A stretch of DNA of 46,695 nucleotides, taken from the NCBI GenBank assembly GCA_000431075.1, contig HF986900.1, positions 69,531 through 116,225 on the forward strand. Direction: 5' to 3'. Positions 16,164 to 23,645 of this stretch are shown in pieces. Each line of letters begins with the position of its first letter. Position 1 is the first letter of the stretch. Source of the stretch: Firmicutes bacterium CAG:555 (lineage in GTDB: Bacteria; Bacillota; Clostridia; Oscillospirales; Oscillospiraceae). Position numbers and translations under genes: made by a program. The notes below the pieces were generated by a model. That model did not search any database. It was not told the DNA's origin and saw only the letters and a program-made list of their open reading frames with translations.

Positions 16164-17648
16164 ATGTCAAACACGGTCAAGAATTTTATAACGCTAATGC
16201 TGACAGCTTGCTTAACCATTGCGGCAGCACCAGCAGCTAATGCCGGCGAAGCCAAAGCGCCTGCACCTGCGTATTTTGACCTGCCCGTGGTCATCAAAAC
16301 AATAAAGGTCGGTCTGCGCTCCGGCGGCTCTTCCGTGTATGAGGCGAGACTTCTCAACAGTGTCGGGAGCGGTTATCTGTTTGGCTATTTTGACTATGCT
16401 CGGCAATTTCACGAGCTCGGCAAGACCGAGGTTACGGCGCTGTCCATGCGTGGTGACAGCGGTTTTACGCTGCCCGACGGTATGGTCGTCGGCCCATGGC
16501 ACATGGTACTGAACAAAAAATTCAACGACTTTGCATCCGCTAAGAAGTATGCCGATACGCTTTGGGGAGGTTTTCCCGGCTATATCAACGGCGAGTACAA
16601 GGTGCTCGTAGGTGCTTATGCCGATGAGACTAAAACAATGTCGGCCATAAAAAGCCGCAGCATGGATGCAAAACCCTTTACCGGCAGTAGATATTCCGTG
16701 CTTGCCGCCGAAACCGACACTTCGGAGCTTCAATTTCTCATAGATGTTGGCGAAGGAACGAACTTAGCGATCCGACCGGTCTCAAAATCCGAAAAAGCCG
16801 AAACATGGTTTGACGGAAACGCATATCACGGCGATTTTCAGTATACACGCTCCGGCGGTAGGCTCACCGTCATAAACTTTGTTGACCTTGAGGACTATGT
16901 CATGGGCGTTTTGCCATATGAAATGCACGGTGACTGGCCGCATGAGGCGCTCAAAGCGCAGGGCGCCTGTGCCAGAACTTACGCCATGAACAATATTAAC
17001 GCATACATAGACCGTGGCTTTGATGTCAGAAATGATACATACAGTCAGGTCTACCGCGGCGTCACCGGCACGGTTGAAAGCACTAACAAGGCCGCCGCTG
17101 TAACAGCGGGCGAGTATGTGCGCTACAGGGGCTCTGTGTGCAAGGTGTACTATATGTCGTCCGATGGCGGAGCTACCGACAGCAGCGCAAATGTGTTTTC
17201 ACAAAAGCGTGCTTACCTAAGCGGTGTTAAGGACGATAACGAAAAGGATATCGAGTACTACAACAAGTCGTGGAAAGCCGAGCTTTATGACGCCAATGTT
17301 GTGTACCGGCTTGCTATGAGCGACTATGAGCTTGCCGATATCGCCGATATCAAGGTCACAAAATCCGATATGGGCAATGTAATAAAGCTTGTGTTTAGTG
17401 ACTCAAAGGGAAATACGGTCACGCTTTACGGTGAGGACTGCTTTAGGGTAACTGGTTTTAACAGCCTCAGGTATGATGTTTCAAGCTATGAAAACGAGCA
17501 AAAGGAACGAGTTTGGGTGTTCAAAGGCAGCGGCTGGGGGCATAATTGCGGCATGAGCCAGTGGGGCGCTTACGCAATGGCGCTGAATAAGAGCGCAAAC
17601 TGTGAGGAAATAATCGATTTTTATTTTAGCGGAGCATATTTAGGATGA
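16164..17648 (+). CDS. spoIID: SpoIID/LytB domain protein (stage II sporulation protein D type)
   Basis: A 494-residue exported protein with a signal peptide (about 1-27). A middle region at about 105-165 (VGPWHMVLNKKF to VLVGAYADE) resembles a SPOR-type peptidoglycan-binding fold. The SpoIID catalytic domain starts near 190. The presumed catalytic Glu253 is in VMGVLPYEM, followed by EALKAQGACARTYA, SSDGGATDSS and the C-terminal GWGHNCGMSQWGAYAMA. SpoIID is a lytic transglycosylase that drives engulfment with SpoIIP and SpoIIM. Here it overlaps queA as ATGA and has a sigma-A rather than sigma-E-like promoter, so a vegetative paralogue is an alternative. Confidence 0.85.
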   Translation: MSNTVKNFITLMLTACLTIAAAPAANAGEAKAPAPAYFDLPVVIKTIKVGLRSGGSSVYEARLLNSVGSGYLFGYFDYARQFHELGKTEVTALSMRGDSGFTLPDGMVVGPWHMVLNKKFNDFASAKKYADTLWGGFPGYINGEYKVLVGAYADETKTMSAIKSRSMDAKPFTGSRYSVLAAETDTSELQFLIDVGEGTNLAIRPVSKSEKAETWFDGNAYHGDFQYTRSGGRLTVINFVDLEDYVMGVLPYEMHGDWPHEALKAQGACARTYAMNNINAYIDRGFDVRNDTYSQVYRGVTGTVESTNKAAAVTAGEYVRYRGSVCKVYYMSSDGGATDSSANVFSQKRAYLSGVKDDNEKDIEYYNKSWKAELYDANVVYRLAMSDYELADIADIKVTKSDMGNVIKLVFSDSKGNTVTLYGEDCFRVTGFNSLRYDVSSYENEQKERVWVFKGSGWGHNCGMSQWGAYAMALNKSANCEEIIDFYFSGAYLG

Positions 17649-18667
17649 ACAAATCAGATTTTGACTTTTACCTGCCGGAGGAGCTGATAGCTCAAACTCC
17701 GCTCGAAAAAAGAGATACATCACGCCTTTTGCACTTAGATAAGCAGACTGGCGAGATAGAGCATAAGCATTTTTATGATATCAAGCAGTACCTCCACGAG
17801 GGCGACTGCCTTGTGCTCAATGATTCGAGAGTGCTGCCTGCAAGACTCATCGGTGCAAGGCCGACTGGCGGCACAGTTGAGCTTGTTCTGCTCAAGGATC
17901 TCGGCGATAACCGCTGGGAGTGCCTGAGCCGTCCGGGTCGGAAAACCAAACCAGGGCAAGAGCTTGTATTCGGAAACGGCGAGTTGACAGCAGTAGTTGA
18001 GGAAGTGACGCTGGGTGGAAATAGGATAGTCAAGTTCAGCTACGAGGGTATATTCCTCGAAATTCTCGAACGCTTGGGCAAAATGCCGCTTCCGCCGTAT
18101 ATCAAGGAGGAGCTGCAGGACTCCGAACGCTATCAGACCGTTTACTCGAAGGAGCTCGGCAGTGCCGCCGCTCCGACGGCTGGTCTGCATTTTACAAAGG
18201 AACTGCTGGCGGAGATAGCGGATATGGGCGTTAAGATATGCTATGTGACGCTGCATGTCGGCCTTGGTACTTTCAGGCCCGTGAAGGCGGATAAGATAGA
18301 AGATCACGAGATGCACTCCGAGTTTTGCATCGTACCCGAGGAAACCGCCGAGACTGTCAACGCCGTCAAGAGGGCAGGAGGCAGGGTCATTGCCGTTGGC
18401 ACGACCTCATGCCGCACGCTTGAAAGCTTCACAACCGAGGACGGCACACTTCAGGCGACCTCCGGCTGGACTAATATCTTTATTTACCCGGGATATAAGT
18501 TTAAGTGTATCGATGCACTGATAACAAATTTCCACCTGCCGGAGAGCACGCTTATTATGCTCGTGTCCGCCTTGGCAGGCAGAGAGAATATCCTCAACGC
18601 ATACAACACGGCAGTTAAGGAGCGGTATAGATTTTTTTCCTTTGGCGATGCCATGATGATCGAATAA
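17645..18667 (+). CDS. queA: S-adenosylmethionine:tRNA ribosyltransferase-isomerase
   Basis: The 340-residue enzyme adds the epoxycyclopentane ring in queuosine synthesis. Diagnostic stretches are SDFDFYLPEELIAQTPL, RDTSRLLHL, LNDSRVLPARL and a C-terminal GTTSCRTLES plus TNFHLPESTLIMLVSA. The ATG overlaps the spoIID stop (ATGA). tgt follows after 19 bp with an AGGAAA SD, so queA and tgt are co-transcribed, as is common. Confidence 0.97.
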   Translation: MNKSDFDFYLPEELIAQTPLEKRDTSRLLHLDKQTGEIEHKHFYDIKQYLHEGDCLVLNDSRVLPARLIGARPTGGTVELVLLKDLGDNRWECLSRPGRKTKPGQELVFGNGELTAVVEEVTLGGNRIVKFSYEGIFLEILERLGKMPLPPYIKEELQDSERYQTVYSKELGSAAAPTAGLHFTKELLAEIADMGVKICYVTLHVGLGTFRPVKADKIEDHEMHSEFCIVPEETAETVNAVKRAGGRVIAVGTTSCRTLESFTTEDGTLQATSGWTNIFIYPGYKFKCIDALITNFHLPESTLIMLVSALAGRENILNAYNTAVKERYRFFSFGDAMMIE

Positions 18668-18686
18668 TTAGTAAGGCAGGAAACCT

Positions 18687-19817
18687 ATGTACACATTAAA
18701 AAAGCAGGAAGGCCACGCCAGACGAGGCGAGTTTGAGACCCCGCATGGAACTGTGCAGACGCCCGTTTTTATGAATGTCGGCACGGCTGCGGCAATAAAG
18801 GGTGCGCTTTCTGCGGCGGATCTTAAAACCATCGGCTGTCAGATCGAGCTATCAAACACCTATCATCTGCATTTGAGACCCGGCGATGAGATAGTCAAGA
18901 CCATGGGCGGACTTCACAAGTTCATGACTTGGGACAGACCTATTCTAACCGACAGCGGCGGGTTTCAGATTTTTTCGCTTGCAAGCCTGCGCAAGATAAG
19001 CGAAGAGGGAGTTAAGTTTAATTCTCACATCGACGGCAGACATATATTTATGGGTCCTGAGGAGAGCATGAGGATCCAATCGAACCTCGGTTCGGATATT
19101 GCGATGGCCTTTGACGAGTGTATCAAGATACCGTCGCCCCGTGACTATGTTCAAAAGTCCTGTGACCGCACATATAGGTGGCTGGCAAGGTGTAAGGCGG
19201 CGCTCAACGAGTACAACAGCATGGACGATGCGGTAAATCCCGGACAAATGCTGTTCGGCATAAACCAAGGCACAACATTTGCCGATATCAGAATAGAGCA
19301 CATGAAGAAGATAGCCGAGCTCAACCTCCCGGGCTATGCCATCGGCGGACTTGCGGTGGGGGAGACCCATCAGGAAATGTACGATACGATTGAGGCGGTT
19401 GAGGAATACATGCCCAAGGACAAGCCCCGCTACCTAATGGGTGTCGGCACACCGGGTAATATTATCGAAAGCGTTTACCGTGGTGTTGATTTCTTCGACT
19501 GTGTTATGCCGGCGCGAAATGGCAGACACGGACACCTTTTTACTTGGAGCGGAATTATCAATATCAAAAACGAAAAGTACCTGACAGACGATAAGCCCAT
19601 TGACCCCGAGTGCGACTGCCCTGTGTGCAGAAGATACAACAGGGCATATATCAGACATTTGTTCAAAGCAAACGAGATGCTGGCCATGCGCTTTGCCGTA
19701 ATGCACAATCTCTATTTCTATAACAAGCTTATGGAAAACATCAGAAAATCGCTCGAGGACGGCAACTTAGGCGAGTTTAGGGGCAAATATTCAAAATTGT
19801 TGGATACGAGGATATAA
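18687..19817 (+). CDS. tgt: queuine/preQ1 tRNA-guanine transglycosylase
   Basis: The 376-residue enzyme exchanges G34 for preQ1 in GUN-anticodon tRNAs. The substrate-binding Asp89 is in LTDSGGFQIFSL. A second conserved patch is MPARNGRHG, and the zinc site is DCPVC with a downstream HNLYF histidine (the CxCxxC...H pattern). Length is normal. It ends 79 bp before yajC and is separated from it by a short inverted repeat and a new promoter. Confidence 0.97.
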   Translation: MYTLKKQEGHARRGEFETPHGTVQTPVFMNVGTAAAIKGALSAADLKTIGCQIELSNTYHLHLRPGDEIVKTMGGLHKFMTWDRPILTDSGGFQIFSLASLRKISEEGVKFNSHIDGRHIFMGPEESMRIQSNLGSDIAMAFDECIKIPSPRDYVQKSCDRTYRWLARCKAALNEYNSMDDAVNPGQMLFGINQGTTFADIRIEHMKKIAELNLPGYAIGGLAVGETHQEMYDTIEAVEEYMPKDKPRYLMGVGTPGNIIESVYRGVDFFDCVMPARNGRHGHLFTWSGIINIKNEKYLTDDKPIDPECDCPVCRRYNRAYIRHLFKANEMLAMRFAVMHNLYFYNKLMENIRKSLEDGNLGEFRGKYSKLLDTRI

Positions 19818-19822
19818 AACAC

Positions 19823-19851
19823 TTGAAAAGATAGTGTTTAATATGTATAAT
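19823..19851 (+). promoter_or_regulatory. sigma-A promoter of yajC with an overlapping inverted repeat
   Basis: TTGAAA (19823-19828), 17 bp, TATAAT (19846-19851). A 7-bp inverted repeat, AAACACT (19817-19823) with AGTGTTT (19833-19839), covers the -35 and spacer. It could be an operator or a weak end for tgt; the sequence alone does not decide. Confidence 0.75.
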
Positions 19852-19896
19852 AATCCTCGTAAAATAAAAAACTAATTATATTTAAGGAGTATACTA

Positions 19897-20214
19897 ATGT
19901 TAACCTCTACATCAGGCGGCGGCAATCTTCAGATGATCCTCATTCTTGTTGTTTTCTTCCTCATCATGTATTTTATCATGATCAGACCCGAGAAGAAGAA
20001 GCAGAAGAAGATAGAGGCTATGCGCAACGCACTTACTGTCGGTGACGAGATTGTTACCATTGGCGGCATTATGGGCGTTGTTGTAAATGTTACCGAAGAC
20101 AGCATTACAATCGAGACCGGCGAAGACAAGGTCCGCGTTAAGTTCAAGAAGTGGGCTGTCAGCAGCAATGTCAGAGCAGAAGCTGCCGAAGCCAAGGCAA
20201 AAGCAAAGAAGTAA
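19897..20214 (+). CDS. yajC: preprotein translocase subunit YajC
   Basis: A 105-residue single-span protein. The membrane helix at about 12-29 is followed by the hallmark MIRPEKKKQKK. A small cytosolic domain comes next, with LTVGDEIVTIGGIMGVV and KVRVKFKKWAVSSN. YajC associates with SecDF-YidC. The queA-tgt-yajC order matches the Bacillus queA-tgt-yrbF locus. The SD AAGGAG lies 8 bp before the ATG. The gene is followed by a long hairpin that also contains the start signals of yrzE. Confidence 0.95.
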   Translation: MLTSTSGGGNLQMILILVVFFLIMYFIMIRPEKKKQKKIEAMRNALTVGDEIVTIGGIMGVVVNVTEDSITIETGEDKVRVKFKKWAVSSNVRAEAAEAKAKAKK

Positions 20215-20225
20215 AATTTAGCATT

Positions 20226-20282
20226 AAAATCCCCCTGAGCTAATAAGATGTACAAACATCTTTAGTTCGGGGGGATTTTTTT
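20226..20282 (+). terminator. yajC terminator whose 3' arm holds the yrzE SD
   Basis: AAAATCCCCC (from 20227) and the following CTGAGCTAA pair with TTAGTTCGG and GGGGATTTT. An inner AGATGT-acaa-ACATCT hairpin closes the top, giving about 24 bp in all. The 3' arm GGGGGGA is the only SD for the TTG at 20281, which lies at the end of the U-tract. A weak sigma-E-like pair with 14-bp spacing (GCATTAA 20221-20227, AATAAGAT 20242-20249) straddles the 5' arm, but it scores only 9 of 15. Confidence 0.8.
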
Positions 20283-20694
20283 GCAGTCATCAAAAACGGT
20301 AAAGATAAACGGCAGAGCAATAGTGGTATCGGTAATAGTGGGCTTGGCGGTTACGATAATATTGCTCTTGGCGATATCGGCACTGATGCAAAGCGGAAAG
20401 CTCAACGAGGATAGCATAGGCGCCGTGCTCATCGTAATTAACATAATCGCAGGTTTCGCATGCGGCATTACGGCTCGCTCATCCGGTAGGGAAGGAGGGA
20501 GCTTAAACGGACTGCTTGCGGGTTTGGCGTATGCCGGACTTATAATTTTGGTTGCGTTTTTACTGGATATGCAGGCGCCGCAGGCAGCAGCGATGGGCAA
20601 AATATTAGTCATATCGCTGGTAAGCAGCTTTATCGGGAGCAAGTTCAATTTAGCTAAAAGTAACAAAAAATTACGCAAAAAGCGCAAATCATGA
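20281..20694 (+). CDS. yrzE: TIGR04086 family membrane protein (YrzE-like)
   Basis: A 137-residue protein with four hydrophobic helices (about 13-36, 47-63, 78-96 and 103-120) and a strongly basic C-terminus (SNKKLRKKRKS). Helix spacing, length and place directly after yajC match Bacillus YrzE (TIGR04086), a family I associate with spore-forming Firmicutes. Its function is unknown. The start is TTG at the end of a terminator U-tract with GGGGGGA as SD, the same unusual arrangement seen upstream of spoIVA, cwlD and the small peptide. No good ATG exists before the first helix. Confidence 0.78.
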   Translation: MQSSKTVKINGRAIVVSVIVGLAVTIILLLAISALMQSGKLNEDSIGAVLIVINIIAGFACGITARSSGREGGSLNGLLAGLAYAGLIILVAFLLDMQAPQAAAMGKILVISLVSSFIGSKFNLAKSNKKLRKKRKS

Positions 20695-20743
20695 ATTTTC
20701 AATAACTATTTGTAAATAGGAATTGCGGTTTACATAATTTTAA

Positions 20744-20773
20744 GTGATTACCTACATGTTGTGCTGTAATCAC
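20744..20773. repeat. 8-bp inverted repeat GTGATTAC/GTAATCAC
   Basis: GTGATTAC at 20744-20751 and GTAATCAC at 20766-20773, perfect and separated by 14 bp. It has no U-tract, so an operator-like site is likelier than a terminator. The binding protein is unknown. Confidence 0.6.
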
Positions 20774-20839
20774 CGAGCAATTACGAAATCTAGTGAAAAT
20801 TCCCTGTGAATTCAAGCTTATAGAAAAAGCCGGTGTCGT

Positions 20840-20867
20840 GGTTAACATAATACGGTTAACATAATAT
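20840..20867. repeat. tandem 14-bp direct repeat GGTTAACATAATA(C/T)
   Basis: Two abutting copies, 20840-20853 and 20854-20867, identical over the first 13 bases. They lie 43 bp upstream of the -35 of the next gene. Each copy contains GTTAAC, itself palindromic, so this could be an activator or repressor site. Confidence 0.7.
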
Positions 20868-20909
20868 ACGGTCATAATTAACAAAAATCATCATTTTTCT
20901 TAAAAAGTC

Positions 20910-20938
20910 TTGATTACAACGAGAATTTGTATTATATT
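20910..20938 (+). promoter_or_regulatory. sigma-A promoter of the SpoIIM-like gene
   Basis: TTGATT (20910-20915), 17 bp, TATATT (20933-20938). The leader to the ATG at 21011 is about 65 bases. Confidence 0.6.
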
Positions 20939-21010
20939 TAGTTTACCTAAGTTATTATGTAAATTTAACCGTTATTCTCGTGGTCACAAGGCTGCATTTG
21001 AGGTGACGGT

Positions 21011-21544
21011 ATGAAAACTGAACTGCTTCATAAACCGGCTCGTCATCTTCGTGTTGATAGCTCCGGTTTATTGTTGATGTGCCTAGCTTTTATGCTTGGC
21101 CTTGGCGCTTATGTTCTTATGAAGCCTTCGTTCCCGCAGGCGGTGAATGGAGTGTATGCGATAGTCAATCTTGACTACCGTGTCTTTGGTTGCATTTTAT
21201 TTTTGCTGCTCGTGCAGCTAACGGCGTTTTCGATCATCGGAACGGTCATTCTTCCGGTGTTGAATTTCGCCTTCGGGCTTGTGCTTGCTATGTCGCTGGC
21301 TACCATAATGCCGGCCGATAAGCTGAGCATTATATTTATCGCCAAAGCTTTTTCCTCTGTATTGGTGCTCATTTTTTCTGTCTTGGCATTTTCGTGCAGC
21401 TCCGCTACCTCTGCCAAGAGGCTGTACGGCAAAATGCGAAGCGACAGAAGATTTAAGGTGGAGCTAATTAAAACGCTTGTGCTCGGCGCTGCGTTCGTTA
21501 TCTTGTCAGTTATCGGAGTTTCCGACATAAATAAGATTTTTTAG
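21011..21544 (+). CDS. polytopic membrane protein, possibly SpoIIM-like
   Basis: A 177-residue protein with four or five hydrophobic helices (about 18-37, 57-80, 82-99, 104-125 and 150-168) and a short basic cytosolic N-terminus. I do not recognise a clear signature. The topology, the IIGTVILPVLNFAFGLVLA segment and the location just upstream of xerD resemble SpoIIM, which in Bacillus lies near ripX/xerD. SpoIIM scaffolds SpoIID and SpoIIP for engulfment, and a SpoIID-type gene is 3 kb away. At 177 residues it is shorter than Bacillus SpoIIM (about 214). The promoter looks like sigma-A, not sigma-E. SD GAGGTGA. Treat SpoIIM as a hypothesis. Confidence 0.45.
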   Translation: MKTELLHKPARHLRVDSSGLLLMCLAFMLGLGAYVLMKPSFPQAVNGVYAIVNLDYRVFGCILFLLLVQLTAFSIIGTVILPVLNFAFGLVLAMSLATIMPADKLSIIFIAKAFSSVLVLIFSVLAFSCSSATSAKRLYGKMRSDRRFKVELIKTLVLGAAFVILSVIGVSDINKIF

Positions 21545-21560
21545 AAAGGGGGTCGGTTGA

Positions 21561-22454
21561 ATGCTTAATTCAGAAAGCCTTGAAATTTTCAACAAGTATC
21601 TTACTGAAGTTAAAAAGTGTTCACAGAATACCCTCAGTTCATATCTGCGAGATATCAGGCAGTTGAGCGAGTATATGGAGGCCCATGTGGATGACAGCCT
21701 CGACAAAGTGACCGAGGAAGAGCTGTCCGATTATATAAGCTGGCTCAAGGGCAACGGCAAATCCGTTGCGACCGTCAGCCGTGCGATCGCTTCCGTCAAG
21801 TGCTTTTACGGACTTTTGGTGACAGAAGGGTATATCGAAGAAAGTCCCGCTGCCAAGCTCGTTCCCGATAAGGCAACTCAGAAGCTTCCGCAGATTCTCA
21901 CAAGCAAGGAAGTCGAGCTTCTGCTTGAGCAGCCCTCGTGCACCGATGCAAAGGGCTACCGTGACAGAGCAATGCTCGAGCTTCTCTATGCAACGGGCAT
22001 CAGGGTCAGTGAGCTTATCTCACTTAATATCAATGATGTCAACACCTCTGCCGGCGTCATCCGCTGTGCAAGCAAGGACAAGGAGCGTTTTATCCCGCTT
22101 TATTCGACTGCGATCAAGGCACTTTCAGAGTACATTGAGTTTATTCGCCCGCAGATGATTGCCATGCCCAACGAACAGGCGCTGTTTGTCAATGTAAGCG
22201 GTGAGCGTATGTCGAGACAGGGCTTTTGGAAGATAATAAAGTCCTATCAGCAAAAAGCGCACATAGAAAAGACGATAACTCCGCACACGCTACGGCACTC
22301 TTTTGCAGCGCATCTGCTTGAAAACGGTGCCGACCTCCATTCCATTCAGGAAATGCTCGGACATGCGGATATATCCTCAACGCAGATATACTCCCAGCTT
22401 ATCAATAAGCAGCTTAAGGATGTTTACAATAAGGCTCATCCGAGAGCGAAATAA
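21561..22454 (+). CDS. xerD: tyrosine site-specific recombinase XerD
   Basis: A 297-residue recombinase with an N-terminal SAM-like DNA-binding domain (about 1-95). The catalytic domain has YATGIRVSELISL (first Arg), SKDKERFIPL (Lys), HTLRHSFAAHLL (His-x-x-Arg), GHADISSTQIY (His and nucleophilic Tyr) and the tail YNKAHPRAK. This tail and the next-to-spoIIM-like position fit XerD/RipX, which resolves chromosome dimers at dif. AAGGGGG about 8 bp upstream supports the ATG. Confidence 0.93.
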   Translation: MLNSESLEIFNKYLTEVKKCSQNTLSSYLRDIRQLSEYMEAHVDDSLDKVTEEELSDYISWLKGNGKSVATVSRAIASVKCFYGLLVTEGYIEESPAAKLVPDKATQKLPQILTSKEVELLLEQPSCTDAKGYRDRAMLELLYATGIRVSELISLNINDVNTSAGVIRCASKDKERFIPLYSTAIKALSEYIEFIRPQMIAMPNEQALFVNVSGERMSRQGFWKIIKSYQQKAHIEKTITPHTLRHSFAAHLLENGADLHSIQEMLGHADISSTQIYSQLINKQLKDVYNKAHPRAK

Positions 22455-22460
22455 GCGTCA

Positions 22461-22488
22461 AACTCCCCACCGAGTGTGGGGAGTTTTT
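22461..22488 (+). terminator. xerD terminator
   Basis: AACTCCCCAC pairs with GTGGGGAGTT over 10 bp with loop CGAGT, followed by TTTTT. It separates xerD from ruvC. Confidence 0.9.
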
Positions 22489-22543
22489 ATTGTTGCGAAT
22501 GGTGAGTAAGTGTGTTAAAATTTACTGATAGGAAGTGATGATC

Positions 22544-23056
22544 TTGCGGATATTAGGCATAGACCCCGGGCTTGCGACCGTCGGCTTCAGCATAGTCGAT
22601 GTTGAAAAAAGTAAAATGAAGCTCGTGACCTGCGGAGTTATAAGCACGCCGGCGCACACCTCGCTCTCCAGCAGGCTGGACAGGATATTTGAGGACATGA
22701 ACGAGCTGATATCGTCGTTTAACCCCAATGTCATGTCAATTGAGGAGCTTTTTTTCAACACCAATATTACAACCGGCATAGCCGTCGCCCAAGCAAGAGG
22801 AGTAATACTTCTTTCAGCATACAGGGCAGGCGTACAGGTATTTGAATATACCCCGCTCCAAGTCAAGCAGGCCGTTGTCGGCTATGGCAGAGCCGAGAAA
22901 AATCAGGTCATCGACATGGTCCGCAGAATACTTGCCCTTCCAGCAGCACCGAGGCCTGACGATGCGGCCGATGCCGTGGCGCTGGCTATTTGCCACGCAC
23001 GAAGCTCCACATCGCTTTTGAGTAAAGGAGTAACAGATATATGTTCTACTATTTAG
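22544..23056 (+). CDS. ruvC: Holliday-junction resolvase RuvC
   Basis: About 170 residues with the catalytic acids in GIDPGLATVGF, SIEELFFNTN and RPDDAADAVALAICH. The frame also opens at GTG 22535 and ATG 22538, but these touch the SD GGAAG. The TTG at 22544 is 8 bp from it and gives the family N-terminus (M)RILGIDPG, so it is preferred. It overlaps ruvA by 16 bp, indicating coupling within ruvCAB. Confidence 0.94.
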   Translation: MRILGIDPGLATVGFSIVDVEKSKMKLVTCGVISTPAHTSLSSRLDRIFEDMNELISSFNPNVMSIEELFFNTNITTGIAVAQARGVILLSAYRAGVQVFEYTPLQVKQAVVGYGRAEKNQVIDMVRRILALPAAPRPDDAADAVALAICHARSSTSLLSKGVTDICSTI

Positions 23057-23634
23057 AAGGTATAGTTTCCGATATAGATATAAACCTCGCCGTCATTGAC
23101 TGCGGTGGCGTAGGCTATGCTGTTAATACGACCGCAAATACGCTTTCAAGGCTCAAAACCAAGGAAAAAGCAAAACTTTATATATCCGAGTATATTAAGG
23201 AAGATTGCTTTGACCTATACGGCTTTTCTACACTCAATGAAAAGCGCTGTTTTGAAATGTTGCTGACCGTGTCCGGTATCGGCCCGAAGGCTGCGCAGGC
23301 GATATTATCTACCAGCTCGCCTGAAGCGCTTGCTATGGCAATTATGAACGGCGACGAAAAGGCGATAACAGTTGCGCAGGGTGTCGGCAAAAAAATAGCA
23401 CAGAGAGTCATTCTCGAACTTAAGGACAAGGTCAGCAAGGAAGCAAATGTCGTTGCGGCCGAGATGCCTGCGGTTTTAACGCCGGCAGACGGCGACTCAA
23501 GAAACGATGCAGTTGCCGCCCTGATGGTGCTCGGCTACTCCGCACCCGAAATAAACGGCGTGCTGCGCCGCATGGATGTAAGCGGAATGACGACTGAGCA
23601 GATAGTGAAGATAGCGCTTAAAAATCTTATGTAA
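23041..23634 (+). CDS. ruvA: Holliday-junction branch-migration protein RuvA
   Basis: A 197-residue DNA-binding subunit. It has an N-terminal OB fold (MFYYLEGIVSDI), two helix-hairpin-helix motifs (VSGIGPKAAQAIL and GVGKKIAQRVILELKDK) and a C-terminal domain III that contacts RuvB (ALMVLGYSAPEI). The SD AAAGGAG is inside the end of ruvC. Confidence 0.96.
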   Translation: MFYYLEGIVSDIDINLAVIDCGGVGYAVNTTANTLSRLKTKEKAKLYISEYIKEDCFDLYGFSTLNEKRCFEMLLTVSGIGPKAAQAILSTSSPEALAMAIMNGDEKAITVAQGVGKKIAQRVILELKDKVSKEANVVAAEMPAVLTPADGDSRNDAVAALMVLGYSAPEINGVLRRMDVSGMTTEQIVKIALKNLM

Positions 23635-23645
23635 GGAGGCGTCAT

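Larger units (their letters stand above)
20695..21010. other. 316-bp AT-rich intergenic region
   Basis: No credible gene is visible on either strand. The region holds an 8-bp inverted repeat, a perfect 14-bp tandem repeat and one sigma-A promoter for the downstream membrane gene, each listed separately. A 61-codon minus-strand frame here has no SD and an unconvincing composition. Confidence 0.7.

Noticed and set aside
20840..20867. Tandem 14-bp repeat as a CRISPR or mobile-element trace
   Set aside because: There are only two abutting copies without spacers, and no transposase or cas gene nearby; an operator-like site is simpler.
22490..22528. A tiny frame (TTG TTG CGA ATG GTG...) of about 12 codons after the xerD terminator, with GGGGAG as possible SD in the terminator 3' arm
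   Set aside because: It resembles the terminator-embedded starts described, but it is too short to judge, has no internal promoter signal and ends before ruvC, which has its own SD.
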